Assembly (NCBI RefSeq): GCF_018139145.2
Contig: NC_059473.1
Span: forward strand, 66,942,707 to 67,006,706
DNA from: Gymnogyps californianus
Lineage: Eukaryota; Chordata; Aves; Accipitriformes; Cathartidae
Reading direction: 5' to 3'
DNA length: 64,000 nucleotides
In this document: piece by piece, positions 27,120 to 41,327 of the stretch
Position numbering within the stretch: the first letter of the stretch is position 1
Layout of the letters: every line of letters starts with the position of its first letter
Notes under the pieces: model-generated
The model's input: the letters and a program-made list of their open reading frames with translations, nothing else
Databases searched by the model: none
What the model was told of the DNA's origin: nothing
Translations under genes and position numbers: made by a program

Positions 27120-30100
27120 AATAAAAAGTCATATTTATTCTGAGAGGGCATTGTACAAATCATTCTGACTGATATACTTCCAAGTGAGGTGTCATGAAAC
27201 AGCGAAAAAGGGAAAATGAGGTCAGTTGCCTAGAGGGCACAATGAAAATACCCCTAAATTCCTCATTGCACCTTCCTGACTTTCAAAGAAGGAGATCTGA
27301 GCACCTCCAGTGAAAACACTCAACAAGGGTGGCAGAAGCTGTAAAGTATATGGACCGGTTTTGTATTTAGAGAATTGAGAAAATAGTATAATTTAAGTAT
27401 ACAGGCATTTGTCTTTCTTTGAAAGTCTCCTTTTCATCTTTATGTTAAAATGTGTTGTAAATTTTCTGTTACAGAGTTTCTACTTCCCTTGCCATCTCTC
27501 TGTTGACTTGCATTGTAGGTTTCAAACCCTTTTGATGCTGACAAGTGTATGATTCCATTTCTGTGTCAATCTGTCAGCACTTGCGTAGTCTTTGTAAATG
27601 TAAGGCTTTGTCCCAGGTGCCTTATTTTGGTGAGGGAATTATTCTTTATCCTCTGAGATCGAATTGGCTACTTATACAACCAAATATTTCTTGTATCCAA
27701 AGAAACTTTTAAGATTGCAGGTGTGCATTTTCAGTGCAGAAAATATTAAGAAGGCGTTTACTTTAATACCTCTGGTAGGAAGGGGCTCAACTGTGTCACC
27801 CTGCCTGAGCTTGAAGGATGTATTTGTCACCCGGCTCAGGCCCAGGGATGTTCAGTCCCTTCATCGCCTCCCCAGCACTGTTGGTATGTGCTGGTTCCCT
27901 GATTTTTAGGGTGCATTAGGGGAGCGCTTCAGAGCTGGAAAGCCAGCGGGGTCCTGCCTGGCATGGCGAGGTGACACGAGGGCTGGGGATGGGACAGAGC
28001 AGTTGGGCGGTGCAGTTGGGAGCTGGGAGTGAAGGACTTGCGGGGCACCCTGCAGCTTCTGCTCTGATTTACCTCACAGCTTGTTCCCTTCGCTGTCTAG
28101 AAATGTCTCTGCTCTGTGCACCCAGGTCAGGCCTGTTCAGGCTGTCTTTCCTTCCTCCCTTCGCTTCCCCCAAATGGCAGGCTTAGGTCACTGTCATAAT
28201 GTGATGTTTTCAAATCAATTAAAATGGAGTTTTCATATGTGACTTAATATTGCATGCAGCAAATATTTTTTTCCTGTGTACATAAGATACTGTATAAAAA
28301 CATATGGTATTCATTTCTAGAAGATGTGTCTTATAATGGGAAGTACAGATGTCTAGAATGGGGAGCTTGATCCTGTAACTAAAAATCACGGATAGAAATA
28401 CTCAAGAGTGCATAACATTACTCTTGTTTTTCTGTACACAGTGTGTGTACGTACAGCAAAAGAAAATATGAATTTGTATTTATAGAAGCATCTGCATATG
28501 GATTGTGCCTTGTTTCAGGTTTAATGTGTTATATTTGAAGCATTGTATTTCATTTTCCTTGATTATTACTGGGGTCTGTAGTCATAGCTACTTAGTGTTA
28601 CAAGTAAGTGCTATTTTTACCCTGTTTATACAAAGGAATATGTCTAAAGTTGAAGTCAGGGATTTAACCTCTAGATACATGGGGAAAGTTAAAAGAGTAC
28701 CATATCATTTTTACTTGCGTTTTTTGCTGGCAGTTGACCCTCCACTGAAGTGTTTTGTTTGGGAATGCAGGGTAAGAGTTATGGCTAGTGTTAGTGACGC
28801 AATAATTTTAAAAAGACAGATTGACGTTGCTTTATATAACTCTTTAACATCTTCCAAAATAGACTTACACCTTTTTAGAACAATAATCATAGAGAACGTT
28901 ATCAGCTGAAAAACCTTAAGTGGCACCTATATGTTGATTTAGAAACTGGTATCTCTCATGTTCGTAAGATGCTGGTAAAGAAAGGGATGTTGGTTAGGAA
29001 GGAAAACAAAGGATTTTCCTAAATAATTGCTATTAAGAATTATCATCTAAGTAATTTATAAATCTAAAAAATGACAGGGTTTTTTTTTTTACTTACTACC
29101 AGTATTTAATAGTTAAATCCCAGAATTCTCGCAGTCTCTGCCTGCATTCTCTTTTTGATGCGTGTAATTTAAACTAAAGTTGGTAACAGCTCTTTTGTTC
29201 TTCTGTTTCCATAATTCTGGAAACAATTTTTTTCTCATTTTACTAGCAGCACATTTTTTTTCAGCTGCAGAGCAAGCAGTGACTGTCAGCCTTCCCTTTC
29301 TGACCAGTCTTGAACATTTCCTGTTGCCACCTTAAAATATGACAACAGGCTTCCATGACCGTGTTAAGTTTTGATGAACTCGCTGCCCATGTACCGACAT
29401 GGAAAGGAGACTGCTTATCCAAAAAAGAATCAGATCTAAGAGTAAAGAACAAAAAAATGTAATGTTGTCAGTGGAAATGAGTGGAAATCCAAGGAAACAA
29501 GGATTACATGTGTAAAATTGTGACCAACTAATAATCAAATACATACGGGATTTTTTTTTTAGGGTCTGTTTTTCATTTTGAACAGTTGTTCCTATTAAAT
29601 TATTGGTATTTAATTTGCATGTTTTGTTTACTTTTTCTTAATTTCCAGTGTTTGTTTCTTTTCTGTTTTTCCCCCTATTGTTTGGTTTGTATTATGCTCT
29701 CTCTGTTTTTCCCGTCTCCTGGAACAAAATCAAACCTCTTTTAAATCCTTACCATTGAAGTTTTGGTTTTGTATTCAAGTCCTGATGTTCAGACCTTGTG
29801 GACAGGTAGCACGGTAGTGAACGCTATGGTAGGCTAGATTCCAAACTTGCACATGAACGCATCTGTATATTCAGGTTGGTAGCTGTACATCTGTATACTT
29901 AATTTGTAAGTGAACGACATACCTAGGCATACAAGTACCAGTAAAGCTTTGCAGGGAGCTTGGTTGAAAAAATACACGTTTTTATATCTTTTCTGCTGAT
30001 GTTCAGAAAACAGGTGGTAGAGAAGGGGGAGAGGAAGGAGAGAATCTGTGGTCCTGAGTTGCTTCCTGCTTGCTTGGTTGTCTACTGACATTTAAAAACT

Positions 30101-33100
30101 ACCAGAAAGACGAGGGGGGAGGGAATATATTAATGTAATTTTGTTTTATTTAGTGGGGTTCCTGCTGGGTCATAGGACATCAAGCCTTTGGAAGTGCTCG
30201 TTAGCGTAGGTAACAGAGAGGGCTGCAGACAGTTCAGTTGTTACACCCTAGGAACAGGTATTTCCCAGGAGTATTTCTTTGAAGAAGGAATTTGGTAGGA
30301 AAGGAGACGTTGCAAAGACTCATGGCTTTAGCAGTTGCCCTCGAAGATAAAAAGTAAGAATTGTGACTGGGTGCCCTTTTCAATGTCTTTTCTTTTGCTG
30401 AGGTGACAATGGACTTCTCTGCTGCCCTCTTTGTGTGGCGGGTCTGTGCAGAAGCAGTGTGAAGGCAACAGCTGGATCAGGGCAGACCTGCGTTGCCCTC
30501 TGCCTCTGCCGTGGCACGCTCTGCCTGGCTCCTACTAGAGGAGTTCCTCAAAGCAGGTTTGCCTCGTGTGGAGACATATGCAGCGTTGTTGTGTTAGCTC
30601 CTCTGAGAGCAGGTGAAATCCCAGCGACCACTTTTGAAGCTGGTTGCAAATACCTCCTTCCACATGCTGAGCCTGAACTAAACCCCAGATGGTCCATCCT
30701 TTGTAGTGTCCTTGAGGCCTCTCTCTCTCCTATCCTCTTGCCTTTAAGGATGCTTCTTAAAAGCATCCTCTCTGACGTTTTTGCTTCTGAACAGGCCTGT
30801 ATCCCTCAGTATACTCGAGTGCTGGCCCACCTTGCGCGTGCTGCTCTCCTCAGCCCTTCCTGCTTCCTCCTCTCCCTCTCTCGTCCAGCTTCTGTGAGAG
30901 CACCTTTATCTACTTTGTCTTACTGAGTCTTTGTTGGTGGTTTGTTTGGACAATGAAAACAGTTTCCTTACAAAACGTCTTTGGACTCTTGCACAGATTT
31001 CCTTGCCTGCTGTTTGGGAATGCTCAAATTCATTTATGATTTATTGTAAATGTAAGGATTATACTGTAATAAATTGACTATGAATGTGTGCCAATTTCCT
31101 TCAAGCATAAACAAAATTACTGAATTGTGCTGTAGGCCTTACATTTGCAAGTAACAGGGTTATAGGTCTAACTAATAGGTCCTTTAACATGGTAAGAGCT
31201 AATGCTTTTAGAGAGCTAATTGCTTTTAGAGGCACAAAAGTGACTCCAGTATCATTTCATGGCTGTAACTGTACCTTACTAAATGGTCCTGGTACTTCCC
31301 AGCATAGCTTAAATCGGGCTTTGTTGCCACGCTTTTTTTTTTCCACTGTGAAAAGAAAAATAAATTATTTAAATCTTTCCTCTCTGTGCCTCTCAATAAT
31401 GGAATTACAAATACTGTGTCTATTTCACTTCCTGGTTTGTTCTCTTTGATATTTGTGGAGCATGAAGTAATCTCCCACAGTCTTTATTCTCTTCTTTGGA
31501 GAAGGTTAGTTCCAGTGGTTCTCTTAGAAGATTACAGAAAAAGTGTACTTTTAAAATGTGTATGATGTGTTCAAATATTTTCCCGATAAGCAGCATGAGA
31601 GTTGTTACAGAGAACATATTTTGCATACATTTTTGTAATTGATATGAATTGTAGAGAATGAAAAGAGTCAAAACTGCAGAGGAAAACGTCTGTGTCCATG
31701 TGAAGCCAGGTGATGTAGAAGGCATTTGGAAGGAATGAGAAAGGTAGATCAACTGGCCAAGGGTCAGAGCCAAAAATGTGACAAAGCACATTCGAGTGAG
31801 GCCATTCCTTTCCTTATTTTCCTAGCTGTGGACAATATGTTTTCTTTAAAATTGGAGCTTTAAACACAGTTAGTGTTGTAAGTAAGGGAAATATACTGGG
31901 TGTCTGTTGAGTTTGGAGACTGACTTGTGTTTTCATTCAGTGGGACCTGAGGTTCTGTAAGCACTTCCAGCTCTTCCAAAAGACTGCACAAGTTGCAAAC
32001 CTGCTTCTAATGTGGTGCCACTTGTGTGATTGTACCTATACAGGTCACCCAGGTTCCCTTGTCCCCTTGTTTTCCCCTCTGGTGGATTTTGCACTCCCAG
32101 GAATAGCTATTTCTCTTTCTAAAATGTATGCTTTTGAACCAGAAATTTCTATGTGTGGGCAAAAAATAGGAATGTGTTTTCAAAGCCTTTGAGAGTCTTC
32201 ATTCAAGTGGTATGAGAATTAAAAGGGTCAGAATGGCAGGACCTGAGGCAGTATGGTCTACTTCATTTTGTCAATACAGAAGTAAAACCAAAACTGTTTT
32301 CTTCTGATACTACTTCTCAGTTTAGCTAATTGTGATAATTTTACTGCACGTCTGATAATACGTGATGTTCTATTTAAAGCTCCAAATCAGAGTCCATGAG
32401 ACTCACCTTTCACTAAAAGAAATAAGCAGGCTTCTATATTTTATGGTTGGAGAATAAAGCTAAAAGCATGCACTGAGTTGAACAGCTCAGACACTGGAAT
32501 GCAGCAGTCCCCACAAAAACAAGGAAACACAACTGGTGCAGTCATTTTGTGGGAGACAGGCTTCATGTCTGCAGTTGTCAATCCTGAATTCTTTCTCACT
32601 TTGTGTGGAGTGGAACAAGATCACATTTATTCTGAAATAACCTGGGATGGCCTATCAAATAACTCTTTTTGCAAATGTTCAAAAGTATGTATGTTATAGT
32701 TCTAACACTTTTTTTGATAATCATTTCACATCATTCATACACAGAGGCCAATGATCTATACCATCATTTTAGATAGGGTGTGTATGTGTATCAGTTTACC
32801 ACAACTATAATTTACCTAACTGGAAGTAGAAAATAGGTAGAGTCTAAATGGCTGTGTAGGAACATGAGGTCCTATTAAAGGAAATGTCATGAAATATTTT
32901 AATCTTCTTAGAAATGCTGCATATAGTTCAGGCAGATTAAGTTTTGGCATCATATCTGGAATCTCCCATTTCTGGTGCAGTGGATTAGAATATTAAGTGT
33001 AATAGTCTGTGTCATTGCCACAATTTCCTTCCTGTTTTCTTCAGTGACAGGTTGGGGTTGGGAAAGGAGGAAGGTCATGTTCACTAGAGTAAAAAAATCT

Positions 33101-35049
33101 TATATAAATAATAATGAGGATGTGGCTGGAAGCAGTACAGTGTGTATATATACTTTTTAGACTTACAGTGTGGCAGCCCTAACTTTGGCCTGTTTTGCAT
33201 TTATTATTCATGGAGGGGTTTAAAATGCCAGTTTGTGGGGTTTTCTGGGGTTTTGGGTTTGGTTTTTTGGGTTTTTTTTTTGTTTGTTTGGTTTTTTTGT
33301 TAATCTCCAGAGCAGTTTTGAGCAGGTATTAACAGCAGCTGATGGTATTACAAAAAATCCTAAGAGACCTGATTCTCTTTGCTCAGCCTTTTTTATGCTC
33401 ATTTAGAAAGTGAGTACTGTTCTACACCCTCTCTGCAATCACTTTGTACTCTGTCTTTGGAAGGAGAACAGAGCTTTGCCTCAGTTCCTACTCCTCTGGC
33501 TTTTCTTCGGAGCTTAAGGGGGATTTGGGCAAGTTTGGTTGCAGTTGATATTCAAAATGTCCCATAAGGTCACAGAGCAGCCAAAATAAAACTTTTTAAG
33601 TTGGGAGAGACGGAGTGCTAAGTGCCAGTTCACCAAAAATACTGGAAATTAAGTTGATTTGTTACTGTTATCTTTTCATGTCCTGTATGACTCTCTTGAA
33701 AAAAGACTGAGTTGCAGGAGAGTTTGCAGTAAGTCATGGAAAGAAAAAATGATAGCAAAGGTAGAAAGGAAAGGATGCAGTTGTTGCAACGAGTGACAAG
33801 ATTTAGGAGCTAGAATGAAAAACAGAAATACAAGCCCAGACTAAAGTTTCTCTAATGCCTTCTGAAAGTTATGAAGCGCTTTAAAAGGGGTGAGAAATAT
33901 TTTTACATTGTTCTGGACACCAAATGTCCAGACCTGGGTCTTGGTAGGTGTTGCTCAAGGGTTACCTGCTGCTCGTGAAAGCTAGTGATACTGGCTTTTG
34001 TTTGACAGGAGGTTTTAGCTATCAATGAAATAGAAAGAATCTTTTTCCTATGTTAAGCCATATAAAAAGATGAAGACATTTACATTTAAAAAAAAATTAA
34101 CTTCAGTTAGGTAGTATCACTACTCTGTGGCTTTATGCAAAATCCAGTTACTTTAGGACAACCTGCTTTGATGGGCACATCAATTACAATTTGATCTTTT
34201 TTTTAACAGAGGACTTTGAAAGATGCTCAAAGCTGCACTGCAAAATACTGGATATTGTGCAAAGGGGTGGTGTGACAGAGAGAAATTTCTTAAACGTTAG
34301 GTTGAAACCATTAGAATAAGTGATTTGTTAATAAAAAATCTTGATTTAACACATCCTTGGAATCAAGGCCTTGCATTATCTTCATGTCTGATCTTTGGGA
34401 TGCAGCTTTGCCTAGAAACTGTGAAAGATCAGGATGCCCTTCTGGTAGGCGCCGTGGCTATAGGAAGGTCTGGCAATCACTTCCGAGGCCAATGTCCAGC
34501 CAAGAACAGGGAGCTCAAGCCAGGCAACTGCTGTAGCCATTAGATTAGAGCTTTCTTGGTTAATTCAGTTAAGAAGTCTTTGCACCTTGCAGTGCTACTT
34601 GGCTTCTTGAAAGGAGGGGAGGGTTGGGGGGAGCTTTGGGCTTAGGATCTGTACTTATTCCCACACTTCTGTAGCTCAGCCTTCAGGATGAGAAGCGGGA
34701 CAGGAGACCACATTGTTTCCCTCTCCTTATCTTTTTAGTTGTTTAGATTTGAAAGGACTTGTGAAGTCCTGTATTTATATTTAAGAGCACAGCGTCTCAT
34801 GAATGTGATTGCTCAGTAAATAGTTTTCAAAATGGGCCACAGTACCCATAGGCATTTTTTGGTTGTTTAAATCTAGTCAGCCTTTGTACAAACTTAAAAT
34901 TACTTACGCAAATTACAGCTTAACTTTGTAACTCCTATGTCAACAAGATAATTCTGTTTTGAGAGTGCTACATATTTCTAGCCACAGTGCTGGAGTCTAT
35001 CACAAACCCACAACAGCAGAGCTTCCTTTTATCTTCCTTGCAGTTCGCT

Positions 35050-35340
35050 GTGGGCCAGATCTTGATCTTTAACGCCCAGTGGTCCAGTGGTGAAAGACTC
35101 CAGAGATCTGAGAGTTATTCTTGTTTCTGTCACTGATTTGCATGATGATTTGAACAGTGTGCTTCACTTCTCTGGGCCAAATACCCACCCCTTACTTTTT
35201 CCCCTCTCACAGCCTTTGTGTATCTTGTTTATTAGGTTGTTAACACATCTAACCACGTGTTGGTATGATGCTCAGAATCAGTGAGCCCCAGTATCAGCTG
35301 AGGTATGGCTGCAATAATACTAATAGCTTTTACGTAAATG
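35050..35340 (+). repeat. MIR-like / L2-type SINE relic
   Basis: The order of blocks resembles an old tRNA-derived SINE with a LINE-type tail: 'tttctgtcactgatttgcat', then 'tgcttcacttctctgggcc', then 'cagcctttgtgtatcttg', then 'tttattaggttgttaac', and finally 'gctgaggtatggctgcaata', resembling the 'ggggcctctaggtgctacygtaata' tail. Divergence is high. The boundary and subfamily are uncertain. Confidence 0.45.
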
Positions 35341-38300
35341 GCCAAACGTACACTGGCTTTGGGAGCGATGACTCCCTTTGCACGGGCGTTTTCAGAATTT
35401 GCTTCTGTAATGTAGCTGTAGTCAGATATGTTTTTGTCATTTTATATAACTCTGGAAGTAAAGTGCTAGTTTATTGGGGTGCCCAAGAGTGTATCTGAAG
35501 GGGCTGCAGTGCTCAAGACATTGCCTGTACAAGAACCCCAATAGCAATGGTTAATGGCCAAGATTACTTAAAGAAGCTTTTAAGGCCAAGCATATGAGGA
35601 TTGTATTTTCAGTGTACAGCTTAAGGAGGTGTAATAGTCCAGTTTGACAAGTAATTATATCACTTGATAATGCAATGCTTTTTTTGCACTGTTCTCAATG
35701 TTGGAAATCGGCTGATACAAACAAATGTTTGTGAAACTTTTAGTCTTGTAGAACATTGAATTGGCCTTCAATTTGGACCCTGTTTAAAGACAATGTTTAA
35801 GACTCCCATAGGCTTTGTTAGGCAGCTGTGGAAAAGGACCATATTTGTTTAACCCCAAAGAATTGAATCCTGATTGAGGTTAAACCCAGTAATTAATCAG
35901 ATGGCCTCTTCCCTTGTTCCACTCGTGACACTTTTTATAGTTGTGACAGTTTTTATTCAGGAAAGATCCAGGCCTGAATTTTGAATTCCAAAATTTGGCA
36001 AAAGTGGGTGGAAAAAAGGGCCCTGTACAGAAATTCCTAATTTTTAGGCAGAAGAGGTGTTTCCTACTCCTCCCTTTCACTTGCGTTTCATCCATTGTTG
36101 CATTTTTTTTCAGGAAGAAGAGAACAGATTATAGAGACTGGTATCTTTTTGCTTTATGTTCGTACAGTATTTAGTAGCTGGACTTTGTCCTTTCCTGGAG
36201 TCGGTGAGCTCTCCTGCAATAATCCTCTTAGAGGAACTCCACTTCTCTTTCAGCAGTGTTAAGCTATTGTGTTTGGTTCAACAGTGTATTTATATTCCGT
36301 AGTTTTTATGACCATGAACGTCCTTGCATTTAGTATTTCTGCCTTTCAGTATATTTGCACATCTAATACATGCATACCCATATATATAGTATATAAGGAT
36401 ACCATACAATTATGATGTTTGCGTGGCGATGTAGAAAGATCATATTCAGATCCAAAATTAGTGGCTAGTACTATAGAGATGACAAAGATTATCTTTTCTC
36501 ATCACTCAGTGTTTTAAAACACAACATAGTCCTTAATTCTTGAGTGAGAAAAATGGAAGTAAGGGCAAAATTAGCTTTCTGCGAACCGAATTTATCTGAA
36601 GTGCCAGTGAAAGTGCACCTTACTAACTGATTAATCTCCGGCTGCTGTAGTTTACACATGACAAGTATCAGTTATGACCTGCTAAAAAGGCACTGGAGCA
36701 GACAGGGAGATTTAGATTTCACAGGAAAGAAAATAAGGAATAAAGACAACTGCACTAGTATGCAGTGACTCTTGATGAAATCAAAATCAGGCTGACAGAA
36801 CCTGAAAAAAGGCACATTTTTATTATGGTGTAAAACAGTGATTAATATGACGAGTCATATTTTCTTACAGGCTGAGAAAGGACACAGTTGGTCACAAAAG
36901 GAAAGGCTGAAGAAAATATTTGCGCGCAGTTCTTATCCCTTAAGTACTTGCCACAACGTGAAGCTCATCCGTGCTTAGTGAAATAACCAAAATCTGGTTT
37001 CTTTCCTTGTAAATGTAACGAATGGTGTTCATTACAAGAATTGTTTTTAATGGCTCCCCTCTGGAAGCACTGGAGTGCTTCGTCTCGCATCCTTGATGTT
37101 TCTAATAAGTAAATGCATCTCCAGTGGGTGGGACAAGAAGATTAACTCTGGTAAGAGACTGCAATAACTATATTGAAGAATAGGTTTTATACCTGGGGGC
37201 TCAGTTTTGTACTGAGATAAATAGGCAAAAATCTCATCGGCTGCAAAGGGCACGTGTCTGAGTATCAGAGGTCAGAACTGACTGTGTAATTTGGAAATGA
37301 GAGTATTGCATTGCTCCCTGTAAAGCTATTTGAAGAGTAAACTATTTACTAATGATTGGAAATAGATGTTAATAAGATTTTAATAGAGTTTGAGAGTGTT
37401 GTTAGTGAAGACCTTAATGGAAATACAAGTTTTCTGGGGGAAAAAAAACTGCTGGAGAGTAAATTTACCATTTAGTAATCTGAAATGCTAAATGAGTAGT
37501 GTTTGAAAATTACTTTAAGTGACTGTTTGTTAGCAGCAGCTTACATTTTCTGGGGGAAGAAAAGAGATCTCCTTGAAGATACTTGTGAAAAGCAGCTGCA
37601 TTTTTCAAATTTTAAATAGAAAAACTAAACACCTAAAAACTTAAGAATGTGCTGGAGAAGTAACCTATTTTCTGCAACCACAGTAATAGCTTTTTTTGTA
37701 ATGAACTGTGCATATTTCCTACCAATAGTTTTTTGGAAAGTAGTCTTATACAAAGTTTTAAAGCTTGCAACATGGAGTATTTGACATACTTTTTTAAGAT
37801 TGTTTTTTTAATGAGTTTTTCTGTGAATGTGGGATGAATTATTTTTTTTAAAAAAATCTCTCTTCCAGATTCCTTATAATATTATTACTAAGATTGATTG
37901 CTTTTCCCCTTCTCCTCTCTTTTTTTTTCTTGGCCTTAACTTGTTCCCACCTATGCGTTTTTATTGTGTGATATGCAACTAATGCTTGCTAAGCATATGT
38001 TTGGAGAAGGATTGAATTTAGTGGAAAGCCACAGCAGAAATCCCATGTTCTTGGTCTTGTCAACAGATATCTAAAAATAAAAATCTTAATTGGCAACCTA
38101 TTTTTCCCTATGCTGTGAATTTTTGAAATTATTTTTCTTTTCTCATCTACACCAACCCTATGGTATCAAGACTGTCCTCATTATCCTCAAAAAGTCTTTC
38201 TTGCTTGTGCCTCTTTGTGTGCAGGGGTTCATAGGAGGGACAGAGATGAGGATGCCTGGAGCCACTGCTGTGCAGATTATGCACCAAATACTGCTTCACT

Positions 38301-38819
38301 GGCATCTTTCTCTGGTGGGGTATGCAAACCAAGAAACGTTGAACCACGTGAAGTGAAAATAAGACCTGACCTGCTCTGTCAGCTAAAGTTTTAGCAGTTG
38401 TTCTCTCCTAGCCTGAGCCTCTCTTTGTCCTAGCCCATAGAAATGTGAGTTGTGGATGTGGACAAATGCAGATGGCTTTGAAAGGGTTTGCAGTCCAAAC
38501 AGAAACTGGGGTTAGGGGTTTGATAGAGTCCAATGAGGAAAGACAAGGAACTGGTGAGTGGAGCGGGAGCAGTGTGGCAGCAGCCTGTAGCCTTGGCTCC
38601 TGAGGAGCCCAGGCGCTGCTGGCGCTGGGACTGCCAGCTGTGAATGGGCCTAAAGCAACATGGATTTTGAAGGAGAGATTCACAGCAGAGCGGTGAGGTT
38701 TTTGTGTGAGTATTTCTTGGAAGGTTCCCCTGGCCATTCGTGTCCTCTCTCTGAGGGCTTTCATGACGAGAAGTGGCATTACTGCCCGCTCGAAGTTGGG
38801 AGTTGCTGTATTGGTTCGT

Positions 38820-39080
38820 TAATGAGAGATGGAAAGGTGAGGCCGAGAAGAGCCTTACAAGCAAAGCAGCTTATGTTTGGTCGAGTAGACCAGGCCTGTG
38901 ACTGGTGATTGAAGGGTAGGGCGCAGTCTCTGAGAGTTAATGGAGTGTTTTTAATGTACAGCAAATGCTCATAGGACCCTGAGAATGGCCTTGAGTGCTC
39001 TGTGCTGAGTATCAGCTGTGCATTTCGGGACACAGACTTCTTTTCTCTGAGACAGGACTTAGTCTGGGGAAGGTAACAGC
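38820..39080. repeat. Possible old interspersed repeat
   Basis: The stretch 'ggtgaggccgagaagagcc' followed by 'ttacaagcaaagcagcttat' and, further on, 'gaatggccttgagtgct' recalls a repeat widespread in reptile and bird genomes, but the match is loose. A minus-strand open frame of about 120-140 codons crosses the neighbouring region (38,408-38,864) without any recognisable protein similarity. Confidence 0.25.
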
Positions 39081-40309
39081 TGGCTTTTTTGGAAGAATAG
39101 GAGGAGCACTGCCCTGGAGGCATGGCACAGAGCCACGGTCTGCTGCAGCACATCCCATCTCAGCCTGCCAGAGCCCCCCCGAGTGCGTGCTTTTAATGTA
39201 TTCAATCTGTTAGTTTTATCTTTCGCATGGTGTGCTGTGGTGGTTAAATTTCAGCCGAGGTGGGTCAGTGAGAGCAGGTTGTTCCAAAGGTGAAAGGCCA
39301 CCGAAGAGCTGCCGAGCAGCTCCGCAGGGTTAAACCGAGGGATGATAAGCTGAAATCCGACCTCACGCAGGCTGCAGTTCAAGTGTACAGAGTCTGTTTA
39401 TGAGAGGGACCCAGTGTGCTCTGAGCACCTTTAGCTGCAGGAGGAGGGAAGCCTGGGCAAGGGCTGGGAAGCCTGACCTGCTTTGGCCACGCTCGGCACC
39501 TGCGTTGGCTGCTGGGGATGCTTCTGATGCAGCTCCATGAACGTCTTTCTTCAGTGATTTGTGTTGGATTCACAAGCAGCACAGGTCACACATGGGACAC
39601 GCCTGTTTAAGAACTGAGGTAGCTACATGGAGAAATCGTATTTATTGGGTAACATGCACTACTAGCAAGATGTTGTTATTGCCATTGATGCAGAAGCTAA
39701 ATACTCCTTTATTTTTTTTTTCCCTGGGCTTTCAAATAAGGGCAGGTTAAGGAATGGTGTTGGGGTGCATATTAGCTTGGTAATTCATTGTCATTTATTA
39801 ACTTGTACCTGGAGCAGAGAGGCAGGGCGGGTGGAAACTCATAGTCCTTCCATAAGGCTCTTTACCTTTAAAGGCAAAGTCCATATAGTTAGTATTTCTT
39901 ATCAGAGAATCAAGCACATATGGTGTGAAAGGATTTGTGACTTGGACACACAAGGGGCTTATCTTCAGAGAGAAAGGTATGACTTTTTTACTTAGGGGCA
40001 GCTAACAAGCGTCAGTTGTCCCAAGATAAAACATAAGGACGAGGTGCTTTTGTTTTAATTCTAGATAAACTTGCAAAGTCAGCCAAATGGGAAGGTAGGA
40101 CTTAATTTACTGCATTTACATTGTGATAAATGCACAATGCTTGATCTTTGATGTTTTTCTCTCAGAATAAGTGATATGTATTACTTAACTGCAAACCATG
40201 CCTTCCTTTTCGGAATATGGAGACAAATTCAGACAAAAAACATCTGAAGCTGTTCCTGAAATGTTAAGAACTTACTATTTTTTAATACAAGGAAGAATTT
40301 TGATATAGT

Positions 40310-40440
40310 GTCATAATAGTAGAGTAACTTGGTTTAGAAAGGACCACTGGAGATCATCTTGTCCAATCTGCCCCCCACTCAAAGTAGGGCCAACTCTGAA
40401 GTTAGATCAGGTTGCTACTCATGTAATCACTGATACTCTG
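40310..40440 (-). mobile_element. CR1 LINE 3' fragment (antisense)
   Basis: On the + strand this shows the reverse complement of the CR1 3' end: 'gtttagaaaggaccactgga', 'gatcatcttgtccaatctgc', a cytosine run, then 'gatcaggttgct'. These are the standard blocks ('ggaccttaaagatcatctagtccaaccccc ... accaggttgctc') of bird CR1. It is diverged and 5'-truncated, as most CR1 copies are. Confidence 0.75.
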
Positions 40441-41327
40441 AATCAGTTTGTGGCTTTTGATTTGGTATATTCGACTGTAAGGATGACCTGTAACTTCAAT
40501 GACATCATTATAACCTTTGCACTTTTTAAGAGGCATTCTTTGCTAGGTCCGTGGTAATTTTTGCCAATGACTTAATGAGGTCAAGATGAGACCTAGAGGT
40601 TTCAGCTTGTTGGTTTCTTTTTTTCTAGTTGCAGCTATGCTTAAGATGAAAGATCCCTTTTGAAAGCCTTAGCAACATACATTTGGCAGAGTGAACCAAA
40701 AACTAGTAACATCAAACTATAAAAATGGTAAGCTTTCAGTCAAAGAGGAAGCAAGATAGAAACAAATAGTGTCCTTTATTAAATGTTTGGACTCACCAGT
40801 TTACTTCACAAACTGTAACTTCAGTAATTCTACTTTGTCCTTTCCCAGCTGTAATTAAGGTCATAGATACCAGACTAAACGTTAATAAAAAATAAAAGCA
40901 GAATAGCAAAGGAAAAAAGTAAGAGTACTGTCAAGCTATAAGAATTTACTCAGGCAGAAAGGCACTTCTGAAAAATTCTTTATGAATGCTGATGCTAGGA
41001 AGATATCTACCATGCATTTTCTGGAACTGACTGTTGTGAGTTGAATTAGAGGTTTGGTGTAACTAGCATTACTAGAACTTGGATTCATTATTTCCTCTTT
41101 AATACAGACTCCTGTGCTGTTCCAGATTGGGAGATACATATAGCAGAAATGGTAAATTAAAAATATATTCCAGATATTAAAAGTAACTTTTAATACTTGC
41201 TTTGCTTGTTAACAGTAGTTTGCTTTGATACGTTGACACAATTCATCACTAACTGCCCTCACAGAAATTAATGTATCCTGTATCTTAAAATGCTAACCAA
41301 GAATTGCTTTTTGGTTTATGTTTATAG

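Larger units (their letters stand above)
14079..41327 (+). other. ARHGAP18: ARHGAP18 intron 1 (27.2 kb)
   Basis: This large first intron begins GTGAGC and ends TTTATAG. It is phase 2. I found no further coding exon in it: open frames inside are short, start without ATG or lack any family resemblance. It carries a MIR-like relic near 35,050, a CR1 tail near 40,310, a possible old repeat near 38,820, three sense-strand G-quadruplex motifs (16213, 23299, 34616), a G/T-rich tract (33237) and a paired palindrome (27083). Long first introns commonly hold enhancers, but none can be proven by eye. Confidence 0.85.

Noticed and set aside
30435..30926. 163-codon open frame in intron 1, the longest non-ARHGAP18 frame outside the CpG island
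   Set aside because: It begins at GTG rather than ATG. The first in-frame ATG comes about 105 codons in. It has no recognisable domain, and its composition is that of ordinary intron DNA.
38408..38864. Two overlapping minus-strand open frames of 123 and 144 codons
   Set aside because: No recognisable motifs, no ARHGAP18-like splice context, and they lie beside a possible old repeat, so they are most likely chance.
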